64,000 bases of DNA. Source: Cokeromyces recurvatus (lineage: Eukaryota; Mucoromycota; Mucoromycetes; Mucorales; Mucoraceae). Positions within the stretch are counted from its first letter, which is position 1. Each line of letters starts with the position of its first letter. Made by a program: the position numbers and the translations under genes. The DNA lies in NCBI RefSeq assembly GCF_025118155.1, contig NW_026251428.1:124001-188000 (forward strand), read 5' to 3'. Below are positions 24,214 through 36,602 of the stretch, piece after piece. The notes under the pieces were generated by a model. The model saw only the letters and a program-made list of their open reading frames with translations, was not told the DNA's origin and did not search any database.

Positions 24214-25328
24214 GTTATATAAAGGAAGAAGAACAAAATAAAATTAAATAAAATTAAAATAAAATTAAAAAAAAAAGAAAAACGGAAAGAAAGAGAAACA
24301 AAAAAAAAAAAAAAAAAAAAAAAAATAAAAAAAAAAATTAAAACTCCTTCTTAGATAACAAAACAATAAACAAACAAAGAATGTAATCTACAGTTTATAA
24401 ATAATGGAGAGAAATTAAACTTATTTTGACAATATAAGCTTATTAAGCAATATATATTAAATCTATCAACCTATTCTTTCTTGGACGTTACTTTAATGAC
24501 ATGCATAATTTTTTTTTAAGTGAAACCATTATTTTTTTTATAAGGGCGCACGGACCAGTAGCAACAAATTTGACAACAGCAACAACACAGCATATTAATG
24601 AAATCAAGGCATTCATCTATATTTGAACTAACAGCGTCATTTATTGTTTATTAAAGAGAAAGCAAATTCATACTAATAACCCATCTTTATTCTTGTAGTA
24701 TTTAATCATTCTCTATATACTCATCTTGACTAATTCCTCTGGGGCCCAACAATTGAAACATAGCTTAATTTTTACTTACTTGATTGAATAAAAGATCCAA
24801 TTGTCCTTGTAAATTCAAGAAGATTTGAACATGTCACGCTTATTATTATGACATGGAAATATTGATTTTATTTAATAGTTAAGAAGAGAGGGATAGATCA
24901 TGTTATTGAAATAGATAAACAACAAATATAGGGGGGATACGTCCTGGAAGAGCTAATATTATATGTGTCAATAATGCAGTAAAAAAAAAGTCACATTCAT
25001 AAAACCAGTTATGAATGTAAATTATTGATAAAAGATCCATTGTATTGTGAGATAGACAAAGATGAATGATGTCGTTTCTTATTGGGGACACATGTTTATA
25101 AAAATAGGTCGTTCACTTCTTTTTTATTATTTACTTGCCATTTGCAACATTTCGTGACTTGTTTTTAATTGTCCTCTCACTTACACACACACTTTTTATT
25201 TTATTTTATTTTTCCTGCTGCTGCTGCTGCTGTGAATGATCTTATCAGGTGAGTGCATATCGCATATAAATAAATAGTTGTTATTTTATTCGTAGTTTAT
25301 TTTATTTTATATCATTTAATAGATTAAT
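24214..25328. promoter_or_regulatory. Divergent promoter region of Bud6-like and ATG9
   Basis: A 1.1-kb space between divergent starts. It has an A-rich run at 24300-24325. Just upstream of ATG9, CAGGTGAGTG at 25248-25257 and TTTAATAG ending at 25322 could bound a 5' UTR intron. A CTG/CTGCTG run lies at about 25217-25231. No other gene seen. Confidence 0.4.
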
Positions 25329-27947
25329 ATGTCGAAATCAAGGTTATTATTTTCTCATTATTCAGATGATGACGATGATGAATTCACTTTGAATCCTATT
25401 CATGAACCACTCCATCATTCCTATTTTAATACTAATCATAATGCTAGTTCACAAGCTGAGGATGAAAATAGCGACGATGATGAAGAGAATAGACTAGAGG
25501 CACCGCCATCACTGATAATAGAACAGACTCAAACAACGACAAAACCTATTTCAACAAGAGAGCATGTTACTGTATATGATAGAACAATGTGGAGATGGGC
25601 TAATGTTGAAAATATGGATGACTTTTTTCAAAGAGTATATGAATACTATCAAGGAAAGGGAATTTATTGTATATTATTAGCTAGATTTTTAAACTTGTTG
25701 TAAGCTATATACATGTATATATTTTACAAGCTATTGTATTTATTTTGTATCATTAAAAAGGACCTTGGCTTTTATCATTCTATTTTCAACGTTTCTCATC
25801 GGCTGCATAAATTACTCCGATATTACGTCTCATCATACATTAGGGGAAGTAATTGAACCTCAATGCTTATCAAAGTCAGTATCTCTCTCTCTCTCTCTCT
25901 CTTTTCTATTTATTTATAGTGTATACTAAAGACTTTATGAAATAGATTATCGTCTACAAAAGTCTTGTTCATTTCAATCTTCATTATTTGGTGGATATGG
26001 CAAGCTATTCGATTTATAACAGATTTACCTATGCTTCGAGAAATGCATAATTTTTATATTCATTTACTACTTATTCCAGATGTAAATTAGTATCAATAAG
26101 AAATAAGTGAATTTTTTATTTAATCGTATTTTTGTTTTGTTTAGGAGGACATGCAAACAGTTTCATGGCAGACAGTTTTAGAAAGAATTATTCATATACG
26201 TGAAAGTAATCCAAATACAAATGATATTCGTTTAACAGAACATGATGTTGCAAGTAGAATTATGCGAAAAGAAAATTATCTCATTGCTTTATTCAACAAG
26301 GATATATTAGATATTCAAATCCCTTTACCTTATTTACGTAATCGATCTATATTAACTAAAGATCTTGAATGGAATCTTTCTTTTTGCTTATTAGGATTCA
26401 TATTTGATAATCGAGGTCAAGTAAGGAAAAGATGTCTAAAGGAACGAAATAAATCTTTCCTAGTAGCTAGCTTAAAGAGAAGGTTCATCTTTATGGGTTT
26501 ATTAAATCTTGCTTTATCTCCTTTTATCTTTGTTTATCTTCTCTTGCATTTCTTTTTTCGATATTTTGAAGTAAAAAAAAAAAAAGGCTTAAAATAGAAA
26601 TAATATAAATAGATAACTGACCTGATCTTTGTATATTATGTAGGAATATCATAAAAATCCTAGTGAGATTGGTTCAAGAGCGTATACTCCTTTTGCAAAA
26701 TGGAAGTTTCGTGAATTCAATGAATTACCTCATTTATTCCGTAATCGTATAAGCCAAAGTTATGAGCATGCCAATCTCTATATCAATCAATTTCCAAAAG
26801 AAAAGACACTCTTATTAGCCAGGTAATAGACATATATATATATATATATACATGTATACACATATACACTTGTCACTCATTGTTTTAATCTACTTTAGAT
26901 TTATATCTTTTTTAGCTGGTTCAATAGCTGGTGTTTTGGCTTTGTTATCTTTAATTGACTCTGAAGCACTGTTGAATTTCGAAATTACACCTAATGGTAC
27001 TGTTTTGTTTTATTTAGGTTTAACAGGTACTTTATTTGCTATTACACGTAATATGATTCCAGATGAAAACCAAGTATTTGAACCTGAAAATGTGTTAAGA
27101 AAAGTAATTGAACATACGCATCATTTACCTCCAGAATGGAAACATAAATTACATACTGACCAAGTAAAAGAAACGTAACAAATAGATACATATAATGTGT
27201 ATACGGGAGATGTGGAATGAAAGAGAGATATCTAACTAGAATACATCATTTAGGTTCGTGCTGAATTTTGTAAATTATTTGATTATAAAGTGAATTTATT
27301 CTTTCAAGAATTGTTAAGTGTCATCTTTGCACCTCTTGTCTTGTGCTTATCATTACCAAAGAGTGCAGATCAAATTGTTGACTTTTTTAGAGAATTTACA
27401 GTTCATGTGAACGAATTAGGCTATGTATGTAGTTTTGCTCAATTTGATTTTACACGACATGGTAATGTTAAATATGGTGTTCAAGATGCTATGATAGAAA
27501 ATGACTATTATTTAAGCAAACAAGGAAAGATGGAAAAGAGTTTTCTTAATTTCAAGGTAATATAAATATATATAAAAGCTTGCTGTATATATAAAATAAA
27601 GAATTCAATAGGCAAACAATCCTAAATGGATACCTAACGATCTATCTGGTTCAATGTATCTATCAAGATTAACAGAAATCACAAATCAAAAAGAAACAGA
27701 CTCGAGTGACGAAAGGAGAGTTCAATTCAGTCAAAAAGGACGCCATCCTGCAGAACCTATTCAATTAAATCAGTATGGTATTCCAAGTAACTTGGGCGAA
27801 TCTTTTGTCCAAAGTCAACCATGGAAATATCATGTTGAGGATAGAAGAAACGAAGAAGAAGAAGAAGAAAACGAAGGGAGAAGAAATAAAGGCGTAGTTG
27901 GTTTATTAAATCAATTTTACGATTTAAATAATAATCCTACAATTTAA
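25329..27947 (+). CDS. ATG9: Autophagy scramblase Atg9
   Basis: Atg9 is the multispanning lipid scramblase of autophagosome precursor vesicles. The start is [19 protein letters not shown], an acidic N-terminus, followed by [20 protein letters not shown], the conserved entry to the first membrane segment. Exons follow at about 25763, 25944, 26145, 26644, 26899, 27255 and 27612, with small introns between. Family blocks include [70 protein letters not shown] and [16 protein letters not shown]. The C-terminus ends with [13 protein letters not shown], also a family feature. A poly-Glu stretch lies just before it. Several hydrophobic segments fit the known membrane core. Confidence 0.95.
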
Positions 27948-28570
27948 CATTGGATTTTATATAATAAAAGTATTCAATGCTTGTAAAACGTATGTATAAT
28001 ATAACAAGGGAGGAGGGGGGAGAAAATAAAAATAAATTCTCACGGTTATTGTACAAAAAAAAAAAAAAGAAATACAGAGAAAAATAGACAGTGAGAAAGA
28101 GAGAAATAGACAGCGGGAAATAGACAGAAACTTGCTTCTATTCACACTCATAAAATGTTATTATTTCTTATATAATAAATCACATTATTCGTTTGTTTAT
28201 TTACTTGCAAAAGAGTCTGTGTTTATTTAAAAAATTACTGTTAAAAAAGAAAAAAAAGGAAAATAAACAGACCTAAATCGCATAGTTTCTTTCTTTCTTT
28301 AAAGTAGACAAAGTAACTTATTCAAGGGAAAATAAGAAAAGAGTTGACTACAAGCAGTGGCTAGTTCTTATTTATTCAATTGGCGTCGGAAATATTCGGA
28401 CAAATAATAAAAAAGGTGGGGAAAGAGTAATTCATACTACCTTGGAACATGACGTTTTATTTGGAGCCAATCACTCTTTAACAGTAAAATAATAAAAATA
28501 GAATATAAAAAAAGGACTTTACAATGTTATTCTTATTCCCTTTCTTTTTATTATTATTATAAAAATAAAC
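27948..28570. other. Intergenic between ATG9 and PUT2
   Basis: It holds the ATG9 3' end and the PUT2 promoter. I see A runs and GACAG-like repeats at 28087-28135, no gene. Confidence 0.5.
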
Positions 28571-30363
28571 ATGTCTATTCCTACTCTTGCTCACTTCAAG
28601 TTACCTGAAATCGATAATGAGCCTATGGTAAGATTAACAAATAATAATCAAGCATTCATAATATTTATTATCTCCTTTTTTTTTTTCCTCTTTTCCTTTA
28701 GCGTCATTATGCTCCTGGTTCTGATGAAAGACTTAAGCTTGAAGCTGCTCTTCAAGATTTAATTGCTAAAGGTACAGTTGAGGTTCCTGTTATCATTAAT
28801 GGTGAAAAGATTTATACCGGTAAAACAGCTGAACAATATAACCCTTCAAATCATAAGTCAGTTGTTGCCAAATTTCATCAAGCAGATGCTGTTCTCACTC
28901 AAAAGGCTATTGATGGTGCATTAGCTGTAAAAGATCAATGGGAATCCCTTCCTTTTAATGATCGTGTTGCTGTCTTCTTGAAGGCTGCTGATTTGTTATC
29001 TTCTAAATACAGGTAAAGAAAGGCATTTTTTATTTTATATGTATATATAACTCATGCTCATATCTAATTATCAATTAGATATCAACTTATGGCTGCTACT
29101 ATGTTGGGCCAAGGTAAAAATAGCTGGCAAGCTGAAATTGATGCTGCTGCTGAACTTTGTGATTTCTTACGTTTCAATTGCAAGTATGCAGAGGAAATTT
29201 ATTCTCAGCAACCTCCTAAGAATGCTCCTGGTACCTGGAATAGAACTGAATTCCGTGGTTTAGAAGGTTTCGTCTTGGCTATCTCTCCTTTTAACTTTAC
29301 CGCTATCGGTGGTAATTTACCTGCTGCTCCGGCTTTAATGGGTAATGTCGTCCTCTGGAAACCTTCTCCAAGTGCTGTTCTTTCTAATTATTTATTCTAT
29401 GAAATCTTGGTTGAGGCTGGTCTCCCCGCAGGTGTCATTCAATTTATTCCCGGTCCTGCTGAGGAGATCTGTGGTCATGCGATCGAAAGCCGTGATTTTG
29501 CCTCTCTTCATTTTACTGGCTCTACTCATGTCTTCCGTCATCTTTGGAAACAAATTGGTGATAACATTCATCGTTATAAAGCCTATCCTCGTATCGTCGG
29601 TGAGACGGGCGGTAAGAATTATCATTTATTGCATCCAAGTCTTGATGAGGCGGGTGTTCATCATGCTGCATTACAAACTATTCGTGCTGCATTCGAATAT
29701 CAAGGTCAAAAATGCTCTGCTTGTTCTCGTGTCTATGTGCCTAGTTCTCTCTTTGCTCAATTTAAAAAGGATTTATTGATCGAACATGCTAAAATCACAC
29801 AAGGTCCTGTTACTGAATTTCAACATTTCTGTGGTCCTGTCATCAATAGAATGGCATTTGATAAGATCAAGAGTTATATTGAACACGCTGCGGTTGATGA
29901 CAATTGTGAAATTTTAGCTGGTGGTAAATGGGACGATAGTGTAGGTTATTTTATTGAACCTACTATTATTCTTACAAAGGATAAATTTGCAAAGACAATG
30001 AAAGAAGAAATCTTTGGTCCTGTAGTGACGATCTATGTCTATGAAGATGTTGATCTTGAAGCTACTTGCCAACTTATTGGTGAGACCACTGAATATGGTT
30101 TAACGGGGGCTTTATTTGCTAAAGATCGTGCTGCTATTGTATCTGGTGCTAATATGCTTCGTAATACTGCGGGTAACTTTTATATTAATGATAAATGTAC
30201 AGGTGCTGTTGTAGGTCAACAACCCTTTGGTGGTGCTCGTGCTTCAGGTACAAATGACAAGGCAGGTTCTTGGTCTCTTTTAGTTCGCTTCATTTCTACT
30301 CGTACTATTAAGGAAAATTTTATTCCTATTGAAAGCTTTACATATCCTTCTAATGCTATTTAA
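28571..30363 (+). CDS. PUT2: Delta-1-pyrroline-5-carboxylate dehydrogenase
   Basis: This mitochondrial aldehyde dehydrogenase oxidises P5C (glutamate semialdehyde) to glutamate in proline catabolism. Three exons (28571-28627, 28702-29012, 29079-30363) give 550 residues. Visible family features are ATMLGQGKNSWQAEIDAAAE, the catalytic-region block AISPFNFTAIGGNLPAAPAL, the NAD-site FTGST, the conserved VGETGGKNYH and the nucleophile context FEYQGQKCSACSRVYVP with Cys. The tail has QQPFGGARASGTNDKAG, specific to P5CDH. The N-terminus shows only a weak presequence, so import is inferred from the family. Confidence 0.97.
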
Positions 30364-30604
30364 AAGAAAAAGAAAAAAAAAAAAAAAAAGAAAAACTAAC
30401 CAAAGAAGAAGAAGAAGAGAGGGAAGTTTTCTTAAATTATAAATTAAGCATACATAAATACATACACACACACACACACACACAATCCCTATTATACACA
30501 TATATATTTCCTTAAAAGAATATAGATTCCATTTGTATGTAAATAGATTCTAAATAAATGATTCTTAAAATAAAGAATTTATTATTATATTGCCCCTCAC
30601 TTTA
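30364..30604. repeat. CA-type microsatellite in 3' flank
   Basis: A run of about eleven AC units lies at 30463-30484 between the convergent ends of PUT2 and the deaminase gene. Confidence 0.8.
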
Positions 30605-31090
30605 TTATTTCTTCTTTGATAAAATATGTTGATTAGGTGCTAAACAAGCTTCTTCTACATTGGGGACAATCAATACTTGGATACCTTCTTTTTCCAAAAG
30701 TTGAATTCCTTCACAATTCACTAGATTAGGCGGTTCTCGTACACCCAACACGACCCGCTTCAATTTAGCCTCGATAATTCGACTTGTACAGGATCTGTTA
30801 CCTGATAATCGAATTGAACAGGGCTCCATGGTTGTGTACAGGGTCGCATGGGTTAAATCCATCGAATTAGTGTCCAATTTGGCTAATGCACATTCCTCTG
30901 CATGTGTGTTCCCCATGATCTCCCGTGAATAGCCTGTGCTCAATACCTTTCCTTCTCCACTCACAAGTACAGCACCTACACAGTACGCTTGTGGCGCAGG
31001 TATGGACTTGTTGGCTTCTTCAATAGCAAGCTGCATGTACTTTAGATCATTTGCATCATTCGTATATGGTGTTCCAAATGCATCTTTCAT
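30605..31090 (-). CDS. Rib2-type pyrimidine deaminase (DRAP deaminase family)
   Basis: A single-exon, 161-residue cytidine-deaminase-fold protein. It contains the zinc and proton-transfer motif HAEECA and the second zinc motif TTMEPCSIRLSGNRSC. The surrounding pattern (VLSTGYSREIMGNTHAEE, then RVVLGVREPPNLVNCEG) is like the riboflavin-pathway DRAP deaminase domain at the C-terminus of yeast Rib2, but without the N-terminal pseudouridine synthase part. Deamination of the ribitylaminopyrimidine intermediate is therefore the most likely reaction; a general nucleotide deaminase is the alternative. Confidence 0.75.
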   Translation of the reverse strand: MKDAFGTPYTNDANDLKYMQLAIEEANKSIPAPQAYCVGAVLVSGEGKVLSTGYSREIMGNTHAEECALAKLDTNSMDLTHATLYTTMEPCSIRLSGNRSCTSRIIEAKLKRVVLGVREPPNLVNCEGIQLLEKEGIQVLIVPNVEEACLAPNQHILSKKK

Positions 31091-31398
31091 CTTGAGTTAA
31101 AAAAAAAAAAAAAAAAAAGACAAATAATTGCTGAGTTTTAATAATATACATACACATTTATACATTTTTTTTTTTTTTTTTGCAAACTAAAGGCAAACAA
31201 GCATACTTTAATAATAATAAAAAAAAAAAAGAATGAGAGAGAACAATTACAATAAAATTTATATATATATAAGAAAAAGGGTGTAACTAGGTGTGTGTTT
31301 GTGTGCGTGTGTGTGTGTCTGTTGTAAATATCTAAATTAGAGTTGAAATAAAAAAGAGATGCATAAAAGAGATGAATGAATATAGAACAGTCTTCCTT
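31091..31398. other. Intergenic between deaminase and NOP7
   Basis: A short spacer holding the deaminase promoter and the NOP7 3' end. There is a GT-rich stretch at 31291-31320 and A/T runs, with no gene seen. Confidence 0.5.
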
Positions 31399-33030
31399 TT
31401 AATTTTTTGCCTTCTTCTTGAGTGCCTTCTTTTTCTTTTCTAATTTGGCCTTTTCTTCTGCCTTCTTTTGAATGCCATATTGCATCTTTGTATAAAGTTT
31501 TCTTTGTTTGTTGGTCATCATGACAGTTGCCATTTCCTTTTGTTCCTCTTCTTCGATTTCTGCAGCTGTACGCTTCTTTGGTTTCTTTTCTTCTTCTTCT
31601 TCTTCCTCTTCTTCCTTTTCATTTTCCTCTTCCTTTTCACTTTCTACTCCTGTTTCAGGAACATAATCACCTTCTCTCACCTCAACAAATGGAGATAAAT
31701 GAGGAGGTAATACTTTACCAGGTTCATAAAGACTTGGCTTCAAAATCTTACGAGCATTAATACAATCTGCAATCCATTGAGGCTGAACATAAGTACGAGA
31801 TAAAACACGGTTTCTGACTGTAGGACGATCTGTGATTTGGTAATGGATAGTTTCATCTGATTCAGGGAAAGGAGGATTCAAACCTACAGAAGGATCCCAA
31901 CTTACTTGTCCACCACAAGAACGAATCATGAATTCAAGAGCATATCGTGGTGTTTCACGAGACAAATAGAATTTCTGATCCTTAAAGAGATTTTGAAGAT
32001 CAGAGGTAGCATTAGAAGCAGCTTGAATCTTAGCAAGTGTTACTGTACCATCATCATCGTCATCATCATCGTCATCATTCCCTTTGTTTGATTTAGTCAC
32101 TGTCTTGAATTCATCGACTGCTGTTGTTGCTGTTGATTCCTCCTCTTCTTCATCATTATTCTTTTGGATTGCATTTGGCATATTTTCATCTAAATGAAAA
32201 CCACCTGTTTCATCTATCTTGGGTGGATAAGTCATATTGATTTCATTGTATAGCTTGAAATTAACAAATCCAACCAGGGTACGATAAAATTCTAAAAAGG
32301 TCAACATAACACGGAAATCGACATCGGTAGGGATCTCTTGAGAGAATTGATAAGGAACGATCCAAGTAATCGTCTGTCCCTTAATTTCAGCTTGATAATA
32401 GATACCCTTGATTGAAAAGAAAACCTTACGGAGACTCTTTGTTTTCATCACATAAGCTTGGAATTCAGAGATAAGTTGTTGTGATTCAGCCACGATATCA
32501 GCTTTGATTTTATTATCGGCAGGTAACTTGGAGAACAAATAAAGCATGGAAAGGGCATCATCAAGATCACGAAGAGCATCAATAAAACTAGGGTATCTTT
32601 CTTTGACGATGTGATCAAGATTATAGATGGGTCTGTTATTTTCTTCCAACGATTTAGCAAGTGCAAATTCACCCTTGTGAAGTACTTTATTGAGCTTCTT
32701 TGCAAATGCTTTATATTCACGGAACTTGGCAAGTAAAGGTTCGTGAAGGAGGTATTTAATATCTTTAATGTAGTAAAAAGTGGCGGGTGCTGTACTGCCC
32801 TTGTTGGCCTTCTTTTTATTTTTGGGTTCACGAGGATAAATACCCTTTAAAATACAAAGACGTCTTTTATGACATTTTTATTAGCAGCGATGTCATAGAT
32901 CTAAATAAATAAATAAATAAATAACTTACCTAAAATCTGCAAGTGAGATCTGAAGCTTATTCAAAGCTTGTTGTCTAGTAATGAAATTGGAGGCAGCACC
33001 CTTGACTCCCTTTTTGATGATCTTGCCCAT
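31399..33030 (-). CDS. NOP7: Pescadillo (Nop7), 60S ribosome biogenesis
   Basis: Nop7 forms the PeBoW complex with Erb1 and Ytm1 and is needed for ITS2 processing. Two exons (32930-33030, 31399-32863) give 521 residues. The start [20 protein letters not shown] and [18 protein letters not shown] are diagnostic of the pescadillo N-domain. A BRCT domain follows the acidic linker, from [20 protein letters not shown] to [20 protein letters not shown]. The C-terminus is Glu-rich and then Lys-rich coiled coil. It is divergent from the RPS22 gene, so the two share a 520-bp promoter region. Confidence 0.97.
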
Positions 33031-33551
33031 TATGCGATTATTGTATTCAAGAAAAAAAAAAAAAAAAAAGAAACTGACAAATTTACCAAAATATAAAAAA
33101 AAATTGTGACTCTAAACACTTTCACTCACATAAAAAAAAAAAGGGTGGCTTATAATTTTATTAGAGAGAGAAAAAAAAAAAAGGGACAAAAGTGACCGTC
33201 GCTGCTGATGATAAAAAATAAAATTGAACAAGCCAATTTTGGGAGTTCTTTCCTTTCTTTCATCTTTAATCGAATTAAAGGTAAATATATTTTATCCATC
33301 CATCCATCCATCCATTTATATTTGATGCAGATAAAAGGGAAACCTATTGTCATGTTACAAAGCCCAAAGGGGAGCTACTGTACATGATACTAGCAACCAC
33401 TTTTATGAATCGCATTTCTTTTATTGTTTGCGACACTCATTTAAGTATGTATTGCTTTGTTTTACTTATTTTTATTACTTTTTTTTTCTTTTGTTTCTTG
33501 GATGGAAACTAGTATACACATATTTTATTTTACTTTATTCTTTAAAAAAAA
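33031..33551. promoter_or_regulatory. Divergent promoter of NOP7 and RPS22
   Basis: This 521-bp region separates two ribosome-related genes on opposite strands. It contains A runs and six CATC units at 33296-33318. A shared control is plausible from the layout only; I recognise no specific site. Confidence 0.45.
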
Positions 33552-34199
33552 ATGGTCAGAGTTTCCGTCTTGAACGATTGTTTGAACAATATCAACAATG
33601 CTGAAAAGCGTGGTAAGAGACAAGTTCTCGTTCGTCCTTCTTCTAAGGTTATTGTCAAGTTCTTGACTGTTATGCAAAAGCATGGTAAGTGTCTTTTTTT
33701 ATTTATTATATATGCACACACACACACACATACATACATGTACAAATATACTCCGTAGTATAACTGGTTATATATTGCCCTTTTTTTTTCCACAATATTT
33801 AATTTTTAAATCTACGGAAGAATGATATCCTATTTATTTGTCTTGTCTTTTTATTTTATACACATTATTATAAAATATTTTTTTTTCACAAATATTGGAA
33901 ACATGTTTTATTGATAAATCTCTTTATTAACAAAATTAGGTTATATTGGTGAATTTGAACTTATTGATGACCATCGTTCTGGTAAAATCGTGATCCAACT
34001 TCTTGGCCGCATCAATAAATGTGGTGTCATTTCTCCTCGTTTCAATATTAAACTTACTGAACTCGAGAAATGGACTGCTAACTTATTACCTGCCCGTCAA
34101 TTTGGTTACTTGGTCTTGACCACCTCTGCTGGTATTATGGATCACGAAGAAGCTCGTCAAAAGCATGCTGGTGGTAAGATCCTTGGTTTCTTCTACTAA
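33552..34199 (+). CDS. RPS22: 40S ribosomal protein uS8 (S22/S15a)
   Basis: A small-subunit ribosomal protein. Two exons (33552-33684, 33940-34199) give 130 residues, the usual length. The start [20 protein letters not shown] and the end [20 protein letters not shown] with ILGFFY are near-universal in the family. The 255-nt intron is long for this window and contains a CA microsatellite and an inverted repeat, described separately. Confidence 0.98.
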
Positions 34200-34355
34200 G
34201 AGGGAGGATTTTTTTTCATTTATTAGCTAGTCCCATTTTTCTTAATATCATACCAAACTTTTTTTTTTTTTTATAAAAAAATAAAAGAAAAGAAAAAAGA
34301 CTCTATAATAGATTTGTTTGTACATAGAATAGAATAATAAATAGAATCATTTTTA

Positions 34356-35675
34356 TTAAGTAATAGAGGATGATGATGTCTTCTCTTGCTCTTCTTGAGC
34401 GACTTGTTTATTTAGGATAATGAAACCTAGTAAAATAAACAAACTACCTATGATGGTTGACATCGGTACCATCACTCCTGTAACAAAAATATCCGTAACG
34501 GCCACAGCGGGTATAGTTAACATGACGCCTACAGCAGCGAAAACAGGATTAACAAGTGCGATAACGGCCATAAAGGTTGCGTTATAGATGACACTCATGG
34601 AAGCAATAGCCAAGATAGAACCCATCGTCACTCTATCTGGCCATTCAAATTCCTCTATACCTGATAGATGTAAAAGAGGGAAAGGTAACCAAAGAAATAA
34701 GAAAGTGACGATACCGATGATACCCGTGATTGTGTTTGCAAATAAGATGGTTGAATGTGAGGGAGAAGGGGAAGCATATTTCTTATAAAAGACTTCATAG
34801 AACCCATATAGAGCAGCACCTATAGAGGCCACAACAATTCCCACACATTCCCTTATCGTGCTACCACTACGATCCTCTTCCTCCGAATCTGTTGTTGACC
34901 AAAGAGCCATCGTAAGGACACCAATCAAACAGAGTATAACAGCCCCAACTTTTACAGGGACAATTCGATCATGCAACATGAGAATACTAAATAGGTAAGC
35001 AAAGAAACAGCCAGTGTTATAGATGGCTGTTAAATTTGACATGGACGTCAGGTTGACACTAAGGTACCATATATAAGAAGGTAACGTGAGCAATGCAGAT
35101 AAATAGAGGCTCATTTTAAGAATGAAGAAAAGGGGAGAAGGATTGGTCTCTGGTTGATATAACAACAAATCATGAAGAGAACTCTGAAACGATAACTTGT
35201 AGTTCTCAAAGGTCTTTACTAATCGTTGGTTTATTGACAATGGTTCATTACTTGAACAATACCATTGTTGTTGAATGTATTCACCTACGAATTGTATTGG
35301 AATCATAAAGATATAACAAGAATGACTTATATACCTGAAACAATGTATCAAAAAAGGAGAAGAAGAAAAAGAAAAAAAGACAGACAGAGAGAGAGAGAGA
35401 GTAGAAAATAAATAGATAAATAAATAAACAAATCAACAACAAACTACACATATTTACAATATAAAGTAAGGCTTTGAATAACTTGTTGTCTTTTGAACAT
35501 ATTGAGTTAACTCGGTTTGAAGAACAAAAGTAATTACACATATAGTTAACATTAAAGTGGCCAAGATAGACCGAGATTTTCTCTTTCTTTTTGCCATTAT
35601 TTGAATTGAAGTTTCTCTTTCAATGGGTAATGTTGATGACAGTTCTTCAATAGGAACGGAATGATAAGTTGTCAT
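34356..35675 (-). CDS. Drug/metabolite transporter superfamily protein (EamA/SLC35-like)
   Basis: A membrane transporter of two exons (35458-35675, 34356-35334), 398 residues. About ten hydrophobic segments alternate with short loops, starting with a Lys/Arg-rich cytosolic N-terminus and ILATLMLTICVITFVLQ. A typical DMT half is NLTAIYNTGCFFAYLFSILM followed by KVGAVILCLIGVLTMALW. The second half repeats the fold (ASIGAALYGFYEVFYKKY and GSLFILLGFIILNK). Relatives include SLC35F and vacuolar YML018C-like proteins. Substrate cannot be read; a nucleotide sugar or vitamin is possible. Confidence 0.75.
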
Positions 35676-35885
35676 TGAAAAACCTTTGTGTTTTTAAATA
35701 ATTGTGTAAAGAGAAAAGGAGACTTTTTTTTTTTTTCTTGATACAATGTTTTAACCTAAAATGAATGACTAAGGAAAAAAAAAAAAGATAAGGCACTATA
35801 AATAATTTGTTTAGACATGTGCCAGAAAATTTGTGTACAATTTGTACTTTCATCGGCGTAACTCATCACTTTCTTGTCTCTTAAG

Positions 35886-35931
<46 letters not shown>

Positions 35932-36114
35932 TTTGTTTTCTTCTGTAAAAATTCATTGCTATTCTGTGCTCATTTTGGGGAGTGAGGGTTGTTTGAATTT
36001 TATTTTTATTAATAATAGCATGATGAATAACAGCAATAAGAATGATAATTAAGATTTATAAGGGTAAAATTCTATTGGCTAAATAAAAAACAAATTGATT
36101 CTTATTGTTATTCG
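35676..36114. other. Intergenic with poly(T)41
   Basis: This is the promoter side of the transporter and the 3' side of the small gene. A T run spans 35889-35929. Nothing else seen. Confidence 0.5.
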
Positions 36115-36504
36115 CTATCCACGAGAGCCACTACCACCTGCAAAATCTAAAGGCTTCCTTCTATTAAAAATATCCTTTGGTAATTCTGGTGGCAAATTGG
36201 TTAAAATACTTTTATTACATATTAGTCGTGTATGTCATAAAGCATTTATTTTATTTTTCTCCTTCTTCTTACCGCATCATGTTTAACCTCGTCTTTGCTG
36301 GATTCTAATCATAACATGTTAAATTGTATTTTCTTCAATTTATATAGTTAACATGTTATTTTTTTTTACTTGTTCTTCTTTAAGTGACAATAAAGCTAAC
36401 AATGAATATTGTTGAAGTATATTAGCAGCAGCTTGTCTTTCATTTTTGGTTTCATTGTCTTGTCTTTTTGAATGCGGTACTAATTCATTATCATTTAATG
36501 ACAT
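36115..36504 (-). CDS. Small three-exon protein, family not recognised
   Basis: A gene too broken by introns to show as a long frame. Exons 36370-36504, 36273-36304 and 36115-36208 have clean GT..AG boundaries and add up to 87 codons, so 86 residues plus a stop. It begins MSLNDNELVPHSKRQDNETK, has an amphipathic middle (AAANILQQYSLLALLSLKEE) and ends with ILTNLPPELPKDIFNRRKPL and a Gly/Ser tail, FAGGSGSRG. The three phases agree without adjustment, which is unlikely by chance. I do not recognise a family. It is divergent from the hydrolase gene, with 98 bp between start codons. Confidence 0.7.
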
Positions 36505-36602
36505 TTTGTATAGTTAACAGGAAAAAAAAAAAAGAAAAAAATGTTTTTATTTTTTTTTTTCTTTTCTTTTTTTTTTTTTTTTGTTGTTTTACTTGTCTTT
36601 CC

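Noticed and set aside
36468..36602. N-terminal extension of the ABHD10-like protein
   Set aside because: It reads Lys- and Phe-runs from poly(A)/poly(T) leader DNA and overlaps the divergent small gene's first exon.
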